From contig CAZEFK010000083.1 of NCBI GenBank assembly GCA_964511405.1, positions 1-29,826 on the forward strand: a stretch of DNA of 29,826 nucleotides, in the 5' to 3' direction. A program made the translations under genes and the position numbers. The notes beneath the pieces are model-generated. The model saw nothing but the letters and a program-made list of their open reading frames with translations, was not told the origin of the DNA and made no database searches. This DNA comes from CAZEFK01 sp964511405. Its GTDB lineage: Bacteria > Pseudomonadota > Alphaproteobacteria > Elsterales > Elsteraceae. Positions 8,544 through 16,188 of the stretch are shown piece after piece (within the stretch, counting starts at the first letter, position 1; each line of letters opens with the position of its first letter).

Positions 8544-8876
8544 TTACTGGCCGATCTGGCGGCTCACGCCGTTCTCCTGCTGGTTCAGGGTCCGCTGCTC
8601 CTGGCGCGTGATGTGGCCGCCGTTCTGGCCGGCCATCAGCCGTTCCTCACGACGGATCTGGTGGTCGTCGCGGTGCAGCTGGGCGGCCTGGGCGCCGGTC
8701 AGGTCGCCCTCCTTGCGCTCCTGGTGGATGCGCCGGTTCTGGTTGGCCAGGCGGTTGTTGACCTGCTCGCGGCGCGGATGGGCCTTCTGCCACGCCGTGT
8801 CCGCGGCTTGGGCGGTGGTGACGCCGGCGAGGCCGAAGCCCATGAGCAGGGCCAGAGCGAGATGGGTCGAACGCAT
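8544..8876 (-). CDS. Small secreted protein with two related Gly-x-(Leu/Ile)-Thr repeats
   Basis: Protein of 110 residues with a clear Sec signal peptide (hydrophobic residues 6-20, probable cleavage after AQA near residue 24), leaving a mature chain of about 86 very polar residues rich in Arg, Gln, Asn and Glu. Two segments resemble each other: GDLTGAQAAQLHRDDHQIRR and GHITRQEQRTLNQQENGVSR. Both read as G-x-(L/I)-T followed by an amphipathic helix. I recognise the overall type as a conserved secreted hypothetical of Proteobacteria, but no function is established. A strong GGAGG lies 6 nt before the ATG. It is convergent with the IMPase-like gene and divergent from the next binding-protein gene. 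Confidence 0.78.
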   Translation of the reverse strand: MRSTHLALALLMGFGLAGVTTAQAADTAWQKAHPRREQVNNRLANQNRRIHQERKEGDLTGAQAAQLHRDDHQIRREERLMAGQNGGHITRQEQRTLNQQENGVSRQIGQ

Positions 8877-8959
8877 GGGAGACCTCCAGGTTGGGGTTCG
8901 GCGTGGGCGCCGCTGACCAATGCTACGGGGCGGCTGGTTGCAGCATCCTCACGGCCCGC

Positions 8960-8977
8960 GATGAATTCTGGTTCATC
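8960..8977. promoter_or_regulatory. Inverted repeat in divergent intergenic region
   Basis: GATGAATTCTGGTTCATC is a perfect 6-bp inverted repeat with a 6-nt centre. It lies between the divergent starts at 8876 (-) and 9059 (+), in an otherwise featureless 182-nt gap. It has the size of an operator half-site pair, but no regulator can be assigned. Confidence 0.3.
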
Positions 8978-9058
8978 CGGCTGCGGCGGCCGGCGCCCTT
9001 GAGCGCCTCCGACCGACCCGATACAACGCGTTTGATTTACATTGCGCTGGCCAGGGTG

Positions 9059-9955
9059 ATGCCGTCAGTGAAGCGCCAGCTGCTCGCGGCGGCGGTCGCC
9101 TGTCTCGGCTGGATCGGAGCGGCCGAGGCGCAGTTGGTCGTCCGCTACCGCGCTCCGGAACCGACGGTCGACGAGCGCGCGGTCTATCCGGCGGCGCTGC
9201 TGAAGCTGGTCCTCGCGCGGTCGGGCGTCGACCACCGCCTGCAGCCGGTCGAGAGCCCAATGATGCAGAGCCGCTCGCTGGCCGAACTGGCGGCGGGGCA
9301 GTCCATCGACGTGTTCTGGACCATGACGTCGGCCGAGCGCGAACGGACCTTCCAGGCGGTTCCGGTGCCGCTCGACAAGGGGCTGCTGGGCTGGCGGGTA
9401 CTGCTGATCCGCAAGGCCGACGCGGCCCGGTTCGCCGGCATCGGCAGCCTCGCCGACCTCGGCCGGCTGACCGCCGGGCAGGGCCATGACTGGATCGACG
9501 CGGACATCCTGCAGACGGCGGGGCTGCCCATCGTGACGGCGGCGACCTATGACGGCCTGTTCACGATGCTGCAGACTAGGCGGTTCGATTACTTCCCGCG
9601 CTCGGTGATCGAAGTCGGGCCAGAGCTGCGCAACTACGGCTGGCTTGGGCTGGAGATCGAGCCGCATCTGGTCCTGCACTATCCGAGCGCGCTGTATTTC
9701 TTCGTAAACAAGGCCAACCGCAGCCTCTACGCGGCGCTCATGACCGGGCTTGACCAAGCGCGTCGGGACGGGTCGTTCGACGAGCTGTTCCGGCGCAGCT
9801 TCGGCCCGATGATTGCCGAGCTGGACCTGGCGCACCGCCGGGTGTTCGAGCTTGCCAACCCGCAGCAGCCGGCCGACCTGCCGCTGGCGCGCGCCGATTA
9901 CTGGTTCAACCCGGCGGCGGACCGTCCGGCCGAGGCCGACCACGCCGGCCCCTGA
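9059..9955 (+). CDS. Orphan periplasmic substrate-binding-like protein (PBP2 fold)
   Basis: Protein of 298 residues. The ATG at 9059 is chosen because it places a good signal peptide at the N-terminus (KRQLLAAAVACLGWIGAAEA); the frame is open 56 codons further upstream, but that part looks untranslated. A GTG at 9068 would serve equally. After cleavage the chain starts QLVVRYRAPE and shows the alternating strand-helix pattern of type 2 periplasmic binding proteins, with LAELAAGQSIDVFWTM, the hinge-like segment GLLGWRVLLIRKAD and DGLFTMLQTRRFDYFPRS. The fold assignment is from pattern and is moderate. No permease or ATPase adjoins it, so it may be a sensory or orphan binding protein. It ends 10 nt before the convergent TetR gene. 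Confidence 0.75.
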   Translation: MPSVKRQLLAAAVACLGWIGAAEAQLVVRYRAPEPTVDERAVYPAALLKLVLARSGVDHRLQPVESPMMQSRSLAELAAGQSIDVFWTMTSAERERTFQAVPVPLDKGLLGWRVLLIRKADAARFAGIGSLADLGRLTAGQGHDWIDADILQTAGLPIVTAATYDGLFTMLQTRRFDYFPRSVIEVGPELRNYGWLGLEIEPHLVLHYPSALYFFVNKANRSLYAALMTGLDQARRDGSFDELFRRSFGPMIAELDLAHRRVFELANPQQPADLPLARADYWFNPAADRPAEADHAGP

Positions 9956-9965
9956 CCCTGTGGGA

Positions 9966-10643
9966 TCAGGGCTGCGGCCCGGCCATCAGGAATTCCAGCA
10001 CCACCCGGGTGATATGCGCCAGCCAGCGGGCGCGGGCGTCGGGCTCCGCCAGGTCCTGGCCCAGATAGTTGGAAAAGGTGGGGGTGTTGGACTGGTAGAA
10101 ATAGGCCAGCGCCGTGATCGTCAGGAGCATATGGACGGGATCGACGTCTTGCCGGAAGCAGCCGGCGGCCTGGCCGCGCGCCAGGAGGTCACCCAGGATG
10201 CTGCGCTGCGCCGATGATAGGCTGCGGATCTGCTGCGATTCCCGGACATGCGCGGCCTTGTACAGGTTCTCGGTGTTGAGCAGGCTGATGAACTCGGGGT
10301 GCGCCAGGTAGTAGGACCAGGTGAAGGCGATGAAGCGCCTGATGCCGTCGACCGGATCAGCGTCGTGCAGGTCCAGCGCCTCCTCGGCGCCGATCAGGTC
10401 GCCATAGACCGCCTCGAGGGCGGCGCGGAACAGGCCCTCCTTGCTGCCGAAATAGTAGTAGGGCATGCGCTCGTTGGTACCGGCGCGGCGGCTGATCTTG
10501 TCGACCCGGGCACCGCCATAGCCCTCTTGTGCGAACTCATGGATCGCCGCCTCCAGGATCGCGGCGCGTGCCGCGTCCGGGTCGCGCGGGGCGCGCCTGC
10601 GCTCGACCGCTGCCGATGGCGCCACATCCTTGAGCCGCTTCAT
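9966..10643 (-). CDS. TetR-family transcriptional regulator
   Basis: About 225 residues from the chosen ATG. The N-terminal helix-turn-helix is typical of TetR (AAILEAAIHEFAQEGYGGARVDKISRRAGTN... then PYYYFGSKEGLFRAALEAVY), followed by an all-helical ligand-binding domain. The ATG at 10643 has an AAGGA at 8-nt spacing; starts at 10652 and 10688 are in frame but have poorer sites, the last lying near the operator-like repeat. TetR proteins usually repress divergent genes and are released by a small ligand. It is transcribed away from the oxygenase/ABC cassette, which is its most likely target; the ligand is unknown. Confidence 0.9.
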   Translation of the reverse strand: MKRLKDVAPSAAVERRRAPRDPDAARAAILEAAIHEFAQEGYGGARVDKISRRAGTNERMPYYYFGSKEGLFRAALEAVYGDLIGAEEALDLHDADPVDGIRRFIAFTWSYYLAHPEFISLLNTENLYKAAHVRESQQIRSLSSAQRSILGDLLARGQAAGCFRQDVDPVHMLLTITALAYFYQSNTPTFSNYLGQDLAEPDARARWLAHITRVVLEFLMAGPQP

Positions 10644-10702
10644 GCCCGACATCCTTCCCCCAACCGCCCGTCGCCGCAACTTGCGCATTGCGTGTGCTAT
10701 GG

Positions 10703-10720
10703 ATTAAGTGCCTACTTAAT
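10703..10720. promoter_or_regulatory. Candidate TetR operator (perfect 7-4-7 inverted repeat)
   Basis: ATTAAGTGCCTACTTAAT has perfect 7-bp arms around a 4-nt centre, an AT-rich island in GC-rich DNA between the TetR gene and the oxygenase gene. A second, offset pair TGCTAT / ATAGCA (10695-10700 and 10719-10724) overlaps it. Size, symmetry and position fit a TetR operator controlling both directions. The binding itself is inference. Confidence 0.65.
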
Positions 10721-10749
10721 AGCAGACGCAACGGACGAGGCATGCAGCC

Positions 10750-11790
10750 ATGGCAGACCTGGATCCCGCTTCGGCACCGACCCTCGCCGCTGGCCTGGCC
10801 GGCCGCCGCGTGCCGTTCGAGTCGATCCCGGTCATCGACCTGGGCCCGCTGCTGGCCGATCCCGACCATGCCCCGACCGCGGCGGCGATCGGCGACGCCT
10901 GCCGGTCGGTCGGCTTCCTCTATGTGCGCAACCATGGCGTGCCGCAGGACGTGGTCGACGCCGTGTTCGCCGCGGCGCACCGCTTCTTCGACCAGCCACT
11001 GGACGCCAAGATGGCGATCCACATCAAGCACTCGCCGCATCATCGCGGTTACTTCCCGCTGTTCGAGGAGAACACCGACCCGACGCTGACCGCCGACCTC
11101 AAGGAGGGCTTCGACATGGCCCTCGAGCTCGGACCCGAGGATCCGCATGTGCGGGCCCGCGTCCCGCTGCACGGACCCAATGTCTGGCCGACCGCGCTGC
11201 CGGGCTTCCGGCCGACCCTCGACCGCTACTACGGCGCGATGCGGCAGCTGGCCGAGCGGCTGATGCGCGCCTTCGCGGTCGCGCTCGATCTCGAGCCCGG
11301 CTTCTTCGCCGGCAAGATCGACAAACCCCTGGCCCAGCTGCGGCTGCTGCACTATCCGCCCCAGCAGGGGCATGTCGAGGCGCGGACGCTCGGCTGCGGC
11401 GCCCACACCGACTATGGCTGCCTGACCATCCTGGCGCAGGACGCGGCCGGCGGCCTGCAGCTCCAGAACAGCGCCGGCGAGTGGATCGCCGCGCCGCCCA
11501 TCCCGGGCACCTTCGTGGTCAATCTGGGCGACCAGATGGCGCGCTGGACCAACGACATCTTCGCCGCGACGCCGCACCGCGTGATCAACACCAGCGGCCG
11601 CGAGCGCTATTCGGTGCCGTTCTTCTTCGACCCCAATTTCGACGCGCTGATCGAATGCCTGCCCGGCTGCCGACCCGCCGGCCAGCCGCCGCGCTACGCC
11701 CCGATCAAGGCCGGCGAGCATCTTCTCAACCGCTTCAACGAAACCTTCTCCTACCGCCGGGCCGGCGAGCCCGACGTGTCCGCCCATTGA
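10750..11790 (+). CDS. Isopenicillin-N-synthase-like 2-oxoglutarate/Fe(II) oxygenase
   Basis: Protein of 346 residues. The N-terminal DIOX_N-like region begins with PVIDLGPLL and contains GFLYVRNHGVP. The C-terminal double-stranded beta-helix holds the Fe(II) facial triad, His219 and Asp221 in AHTDYG and His276 in TPHRVIN. Arg286 and Ser288 (RYS) are the expected 2-oxoglutarate or substrate carboxylate site. The family oxidises small molecules with O2; isopenicillin N synthase itself is a special case and beta-lactam synthesis is not implied. A Shine-Dalgarno-like ACGAGG precedes the ATG. The gene leads a same-strand run with a polyamine-type ABC importer, so it probably modifies the imported compound. 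Substrate unknown. Confidence 0.88.
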   Translation: MADLDPASAPTLAAGLAGRRVPFESIPVIDLGPLLADPDHAPTAAAIGDACRSVGFLYVRNHGVPQDVVDAVFAAAHRFFDQPLDAKMAIHIKHSPHHRGYFPLFEENTDPTLTADLKEGFDMALELGPEDPHVRARVPLHGPNVWPTALPGFRPTLDRYYGAMRQLAERLMRAFAVALDLEPGFFAGKIDKPLAQLRLLHYPPQQGHVEARTLGCGAHTDYGCLTILAQDAAGGLQLQNSAGEWIAAPPIPGTFVVNLGDQMARWTNDIFAATPHRVINTSGRERYSVPFFFDPNFDALIECLPGCRPAGQPPRYAPIKAGEHLLNRFNETFSYRRAGEPDVSAH

Positions 11791-11830
11791 TCCCATTCCC
11801 TTCGATCCCGTTCCGACGAGAGGCCGCGCC

Positions 11831-12871
11831 ATGCCGACCGTGACCCGCCGATCCGTCCTCAAATCCGCCCTGGCCGCCGCGCCCGCCCTGGCCTTGGGCC
11901 GGGTGGCGCGGGCGGCCGACACCGGCCCGATCACCTTCACGAGCTGGGGCGGCAGCACCCAGGACGCCCAGAAGGCGGCCTGGGCCCAGCCCTTCGCCGG
12001 CAGCACCGGCATCGCCGTCAAGCAGGACGGGCCGACCGACTACGGCAAGTTCAAGAGCATGGTCGACGCCGGTCAGGTCAGCTGGGACGTCGTCGACGTC
12101 GAGGCCGATTTCGCTTACCGCGCAGCCGCCCAGGGTCTTCTGGAAAAGCTGGACTTCTCGGTGATCGACAAGAGCCGGCTGGATCTGCGCTTCGTCTTCG
12201 ACTATGGCGTCGGCAGCTTCTTCTTCGCCTTCGTGCTGGCCTACAACACGCAGGGCGTCAAAGGGGCGGCGCCGACCGGCTGGGACGCGTTGTTCGACCT
12301 GGCCCGCTATCCGGGCAAGCGGGCGCTGTACAAATGGCCGTCGGCGGGGGTGATCGAGATCGCGCTGCTGGCCGACGGTGTCACGCCGGACAAGCTCTAT
12401 CCGCTCGACCTCGACCGCGCCTTCCGCAAGCTCACCACGATCAAGCCGCAGATCCTGTGGTGGGGCAGCGGCGCCCAGTCCCAGCAGCTCGTGGCGTCCG
12501 GCGAGGCCGCGCTCGGCATGTTCTGGAACGGCCGCATCCATTACCTGGAGCAGGAGCAGGCGCCGGTTGCGGCCGTCTGGGCCCAGAACCTGACCTTCTC
12601 GGACATGCTGGTGGTGCCCAAGGGCACCCGCAACCGCGCGGCGGCCATGCGCTTCATCGCCGAAGCGACCAGCGCCAAGGCCCAGGCCGCCTTCGACAAC
12701 GCCACCGCCTATGCGCCGATCCACCTGGATGCCGTGGCGCTGCTGGACAAGGGCATCGCGGCCGCGAGCCCGACCGCCCACACCCAGGGCCAGATCAGCC
12801 TCGACGCCCAGTACTGGGCGGCCAACGGCGCTGCCATCGCCGAGCGCTGGAACGCCTGGCAGGTGGCCTGA
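11831..12871 (+). CDS. PotD-type ABC transporter substrate-binding protein with Tat signal
   Basis: Protein of 346 residues. The N-terminus has a twin-arginine motif (TRRSVLK), a hydrophobic stretch and an Ala-x-Ala site near residue 30, predicting Tat export. The mature part starts ITFTSWGGSTQDAQ, the typical first strand of spermidine/putrescine-type binding proteins (type 2 fold), with further family patterns KFKSMVDAGQVSWDVVDVE and ALGMFWNGRIHY. Ligands of this family include polyamines, other cationic amines and 2-aminoethylphosphonate-like compounds; the exact ligand is not readable. It lies 40 nt after the oxygenase gene, with an AGAGG upstream of the ATG, and 4 nt before the first permease gene. 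Confidence 0.9.
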   Translation: MPTVTRRSVLKSALAAAPALALGRVARAADTGPITFTSWGGSTQDAQKAAWAQPFAGSTGIAVKQDGPTDYGKFKSMVDAGQVSWDVVDVEADFAYRAAAQGLLEKLDFSVIDKSRLDLRFVFDYGVGSFFFAFVLAYNTQGVKGAAPTGWDALFDLARYPGKRALYKWPSAGVIEIALLADGVTPDKLYPLDLDRAFRKLTTIKPQILWWGSGAQSQQLVASGEAALGMFWNGRIHYLEQEQAPVAAVWAQNLTFSDMLVVPKGTRNRAAAMRFIAEATSAKAQAAFDNATAYAPIHLDAVALLDKGIAAASPTAHTQGQISLDAQYWAANGAAIAERWNAWQVA

Positions 12872-12875
12872 CGCC

Positions 12876-13706
12876 TTGGCCCGCGGTCCTGCCGGCGCCC
12901 TGCTGCTGTCCCTGCCGGCGCTGCTGGTCCTGGGCCTGACCTTCGCCCTGCCGACGCTGCTGTTCCTCGGCCGCAGCTTCGCCGAGCCCCAGTGGGGGCT
13001 CGGCAACTACGCGACCCTGCTGGGCAGCGCCACCTATGCCCGGGTGCTCGCCAACACGTTCGTGCTGGCCGGGCTGGTGACGGTGCTGGCGATCGCCATC
13101 GGCTATCCGGTGGCCTGGTTCCTGACGATCCAGCGCCGGGGCATCGCGCGGCTGGTGCTGGCCGTGGTGCTGCTGTCGATGTGGACCAACCTGCTGGCGC
13201 GCACCTATGCCTGGCTGGTGCTGCTGCAGCGCTCTGGCGTCATCAACGCCCTGCTGCTGCGCCTGGGGCTGATCGCCGAGCCGCTGGCGCTGGTCAACAA
13301 TCTGACCGGCGTGGTGATCGGCATGACCTACATCATGCTGCCCTTCGCCATCCTGCCGCTGCAGGCGACGCTGGGATCGATCGACCCGGTGCTGCTGCAG
13401 GCGGGCGCCGTGTGCGGCGCGCCGCCGGCGACCGTATTCCGGCGCCTGCTGCTGCCCATGAGCCTGCCCGGCATCGCCACGGCCGCGGTGATGATCTTCG
13501 TGATGGCGCTGGGCTACTACGTCACGCCGTCGCTGCTGGGCGGCACCGGGACCATGATGGTTGCCGAGCTGATCGCCGAGCAGATCCAATCCTTCCTGAA
13601 CTGGGGCCTGGGCAGTGCCGCCGCCCTGGTGCTGCTGGCGGCCGCCCTGGTGGTCTATCTTGCGTTCGCGGCGACCGTCGAGCGCCGCGCGCTGGTAGCG
13701 GACTGA
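12876..13706 (+). CDS. ABC transporter permease, PotB-type
   Basis: Integral membrane protein of about 276 residues with six predicted helices. The binding-protein-dependent transport inner-membrane loop is visible as LLQAGAVCGAPPATVFRRLLLPMSLPGI (EAA-type motif contacting the ATPase). No ATG or GTG stands near the end of the upstream gene in this frame; a TTG at 12876, 4 nt after the preceding stop and behind an AGGTGG, gives a first helix at the normal position, so TTG is taken as the start. The frame is open further upstream inside the binding-protein gene, but that part is a shadow. It pairs with the following permease. Confidence 0.87.
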   Translation: MARGPAGALLLSLPALLVLGLTFALPTLLFLGRSFAEPQWGLGNYATLLGSATYARVLANTFVLAGLVTVLAIAIGYPVAWFLTIQRRGIARLVLAVVLLSMWTNLLARTYAWLVLLQRSGVINALLLRLGLIAEPLALVNNLTGVVIGMTYIMLPFAILPLQATLGSIDPVLLQAGAVCGAPPATVFRRLLLPMSLPGIATAAVMIFVMALGYYVTPSLLGGTGTMMVAELIAEQIQSFLNWGLGSAAALVLLAAALVVYLAFAATVERRALVAD

Positions 13707-13711
13707 CCCCC

Positions 13712-14509
13712 ATGCTGCTGAGCCCGTCGGGCATGACTTGGGGTCGCTGGGCGCTCGGCGCCTGGACGGCGCTGGTCTCGGCCTTCCTGCTGCTGCCGAT
13801 CCTGTTCGTGATCGCGCTGTCGTTCGACGGTTCGCGCTGGCTGGCATTCCCGCCGCCGAGCTGGACCCTGCGCTGGTACGGGCAGGTGCTGTCCGATCCC
13901 GAATGGCTGGCGGCGGGCTGGCACAGCTTGGCCATCGCCGTCATGGTCACGCTGGCTTCGGTGCTGCTGGGGGTGCCGGCGGCGTTCGCCGTCGTGCGCG
14001 GGCCGCGCGCGGGGCGGGCGGCGCTGCGTGGCGTGCTGCTGACGCCCATGGTCATGCCGGTGATCGTGGTCGGGGTGGCGCTCTACGCTGTCTTCCTGCG
14101 GCTGCACCTGACCGGCGGCTATGCCGGGTTCGTGCTGGCCCACCTGGTGCTGGCGCTGCCCTTCACCGTGCTCACCACCGCCAATGCGCTGGCCGGCTTC
14201 GACCGCGCGATCGAGCGTGCGGCCGTCATCTGTGGCGCCGCGCCGTTGGTCGCGGTGCTGCGGGTCACCCTGCCGTCGATCGCGCCCGGCGTGCTGGCCG
14301 GCGCCCTGTTTGCCTTTCTGACCTCGTGGGACGAAGTGGTCGTCAGCATCTTCATGGCCAACGCCGATCTCCAGACCTTGCCGGTGCGGGTGTGGGCCGC
14401 CCTCCGGCTCGACCTCAGCCCCGCCGTCGCGGCGGTGGCGTCGCTGCTGCTGGCGGGCTCGCTGGCGATCCTGGGCGGCATCGCCTGGTTCGGGCGGCGC
14501 TGCCCATGA
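13712..14509 (+). CDS. ABC transporter permease, PotC-type
   Basis: Second inner-membrane permease, 265 residues, six predicted helices. The first helix is LVSAFLLLPILFVIALSF, and the ATPase-contact loop reads ERAAVICGAAPLVAVLRVTLPSIAPG. The ATG at 13712 follows the first permease stop by 5 nt; the longer open frame upstream is out-of-frame reading of that gene. The protein fits the PotC half of spermidine/putrescine-type importers, which work as a PotB/PotC heterodimer. Its TGA overlaps the ATPase ATG (ATGA), indicating coupled translation. Confidence 0.89.
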   Translation: MLLSPSGMTWGRWALGAWTALVSAFLLLPILFVIALSFDGSRWLAFPPPSWTLRWYGQVLSDPEWLAAGWHSLAIAVMVTLASVLLGVPAAFAVVRGPRAGRAALRGVLLTPMVMPVIVVGVALYAVFLRLHLTGGYAGFVLAHLVLALPFTVLTTANALAGFDRAIERAAVICGAAPLVAVLRVTLPSIAPGVLAGALFAFLTSWDEVVVSIFMANADLQTLPVRVWAALRLDLSPAVAAVASLLLAGSLAILGGIAWFGRRCP

Positions 14510-15576
14510 GCCGCGCCGGCGGCGGCCTGCAGCTCGACGGGCTGACCAAGCGCTACGGCGCGGTCGCGGCGGTCGAGGATGTGAGCCTGGAGGTCGAGGG
14601 CGGCGAGCTCATGACCTTCCTCGGGGCCAGCGGCTCGGGCAAGAGCACAACCCTGTTCATGATCGCCGGGCTGGAGGTGCCGACCAGCGGCGACATCCGG
14701 TTGGGCGGCCGCTCGATCCAGGCGGTACCGCCACACCGCCGCAATGTCGGCATGGTGTTCCAGCGCTATTCCCTGTTCCCGCGCATGACGGTGGCGGAGA
14801 ACGTCGCCTTTCCGCTCAAGGTGCGGCACCGGCCCAAGGCCGAGATCGCGGCGCGGGTGGCGCGGGCGCTCGACCTGGTGCAACTGGGCGCGCTCGCCGA
14901 CCGCCGGCCGGCGACGCTGTCGGGTGGCCAGCAGCAGCGGGTCGCCGTCGCCCGCGCCCTGATCTACGAGCCGCCGCTGCTGCTGATGGACGAGCCGCTG
15001 GGCGCGCTCGACAAGAGCCTGCGCGAGGAGATCCAGGCCGAGCTGAAGGAGCTGCACCGCCGGCTCGACGTCACCATCCTGTTCGTCACCCACGACCAGG
15101 ACGAGGCGCTCCGGCTGAGCGATCGGATCGCGGTGTTCGGCGCCGGCCGCATCGTCCAGGTCGGAACGCCGGGCGACCTCTATCACCGCCCGGCCAGCGG
15201 TTTCGTGGCCGGGTTCTTCGGCAGCGCCAACTTCCTGCCCGTTGCCGGCGACGGCAACGGCACGGTGACGAGCGGTGCCGGCCGGGTGCTGCGGGCGCCG
15301 GCCCCGGCCATCGCTCCCGGCCGGCAGCTGCGGTTGATGGTGCGCCCGCAGGATGTGCGGTTGGCCGATGGGGCGCCGGGCTCGGCGGACAATGCGCTGC
15401 CGGGCGAGGTTCGCGACATCGTGTTCATGGGCGACCACAGTGTCGTGGTGGTGGCGCTGCCGGAAGAGGGGACCACCTGGACCGTGGTCCCGCGCACGCT
15501 GCCGGCCGGCCTGACCCGGGGCGCGCCCGTCGCCCTGGCCTGGCCGGTTGTGCAGACGCATTTGTTCGCGGATTAG
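14506..15576 (+). CDS. ABC transporter ATP-binding protein, PotA-type
   Basis: ATPase of 356 residues. Walker A is GASGSGKST (residues 40-48), the Q-loop VFQRYSLFP, the signature LSGGQQQR (from residue 138), Walker B LLLMDEPLGALD and the switch His in VTHDQDEAL. A C-terminal TOBE-like region of about 120 residues follows (LMVRPQDVRL), typical of PotA/FbpC-type importers. The start at 14506 overlaps the permease stop; an upstream extension is a shadow of the permease gene. It completes the importer encoded by the four consecutive genes and ends 16 nt from the convergent ogt gene. No strong terminator is visible in that gap. Confidence 0.92.
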   Translation: MSRAGGGLQLDGLTKRYGAVAAVEDVSLEVEGGELMTFLGASGSGKSTTLFMIAGLEVPTSGDIRLGGRSIQAVPPHRRNVGMVFQRYSLFPRMTVAENVAFPLKVRHRPKAEIAARVARALDLVQLGALADRRPATLSGGQQQRVAVARALIYEPPLLLMDEPLGALDKSLREEIQAELKELHRRLDVTILFVTHDQDEALRLSDRIAVFGAGRIVQVGTPGDLYHRPASGFVAGFFGSANFLPVAGDGNGTVTSGAGRVLRAPAPAIAPGRQLRLMVRPQDVRLADGAPGSADNALPGEVRDIVFMGDHSVVVVALPEEGTTWTVVPRTLPAGLTRGAPVALAWPVVQTHLFAD

Positions 15577-15592
15577 CGACGCAGAGCACCGG

Positions 15593-16180
15593 TCACGGCA
15601 TGGCGCGCCGCCGGCGCTTCACCGCCGGCGGCAACGCCTCGGCGTCGAACAGGGTCGGCGGCGGCGCGGCCTGGACGCCCTCGATGGTCAGCAGGTCGAG
15701 CTTGGTGGTCAGGCCGCCGCGCGCCGTGAAGCCGCCCAGCTTGCCACCGGCCGCCAGCACCCGGTGGCAGGGCACGACGATGGGGAAGGGGTTGGCGCCC
15801 AGCGCCTGGCCCACGGCCTGGGCGGACAGGCGGTCGCCCAGGCGGGCGGCGATCTCGCCATAGGTGAGCGTCGACCCGGGCGGGATGCTGCGCGCCACCT
15901 CGTAGACGCGGCGATGGAACTCGCGCACGCTGGACAGATCCAGCGCGATACCCGACAGGTCGGCGCGCTCGCCGCGCAGCAGCGCCGCGATTGAAGCGAT
16001 CGCGTCCTGGATCGGCGGTGGCGGCGGGGCCTCGGCCGCGCCCGGGAAGCGCCGCAGCAGGCGGGCGCGGGTGTTGGCGGTACGGCCCTCGGGCAGCTGC
16101 ACGCCGACCAGCCCGTCCGGCCCCCAGGCGACGCCGCAGGCGCCGATCGCCGTATCGAAGACGGCGACGCCGACCGCCAT
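15593..16180 (-). CDS. ogt: Methylated-DNA--[protein]-cysteine S-methyltransferase
   Basis: Protein of 195 residues with the invariant acceptor motif PCHRVL (Cys138) and the DNA-binding helix-turn-helix region (GSTLTYGEIAARLGDRLSAQAVGQALGANPFPIVV). GGFTARGGLTTKLDLLTIEG is the usual C-terminal stretch. The enzyme transfers alkyl groups from O6-alkylguanine to its own cysteine in a suicide reaction. There is no Ada N-terminal domain, so it is of the Ogt type. It is the last of three minus-strand genes, 8 nt after ydfG, with no separate promoter visible, so it is probably expressed with mazG and ydfG. Confidence 0.93.
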   Translation of the reverse strand: MAVGVAVFDTAIGACGVAWGPDGLVGVQLPEGRTANTRARLLRRFPGAAEAPPPPPIQDAIASIAALLRGERADLSGIALDLSSVREFHRRVYEVARSIPPGSTLTYGEIAARLGDRLSAQAVGQALGANPFPIVVPCHRVLAAGGKLGGFTARGGLTTKLDLLTIEGVQAAPPPTLFDAEALPPAVKRRRRAMP

Positions 16181-16188
16181 GGCCTGAC

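Noticed and set aside
9953..9975. CCCTG/CAGGG stem between the convergent binding protein and TetR genes as a terminator
   Set aside because: Only 5 bp, no T-tract in either direction; too weak to call.
10688..11089. Plus-strand ORF starting near the operator (133 codons)
   Set aside because: Out-of-frame overlap with the oxygenase gene, with Arg/Pro/Ser-rich shadow composition.
10750..11790. Beta-lactam biosynthesis from an isopenicillin-N-synthase-like gene
   Set aside because: No ACV synthetase or other beta-lactam genes nearby; the family name covers many oxygenases with unrelated substrates.
12711..12875. Upstream extension of the first PotB-type permease to an ATG at 12711
   Set aside because: It would overlap the binding protein gene by 160 nt and add an Arg/Pro-rich segment unlike a permease N-terminus; the TTG at 12876 fits spacing and first helix.
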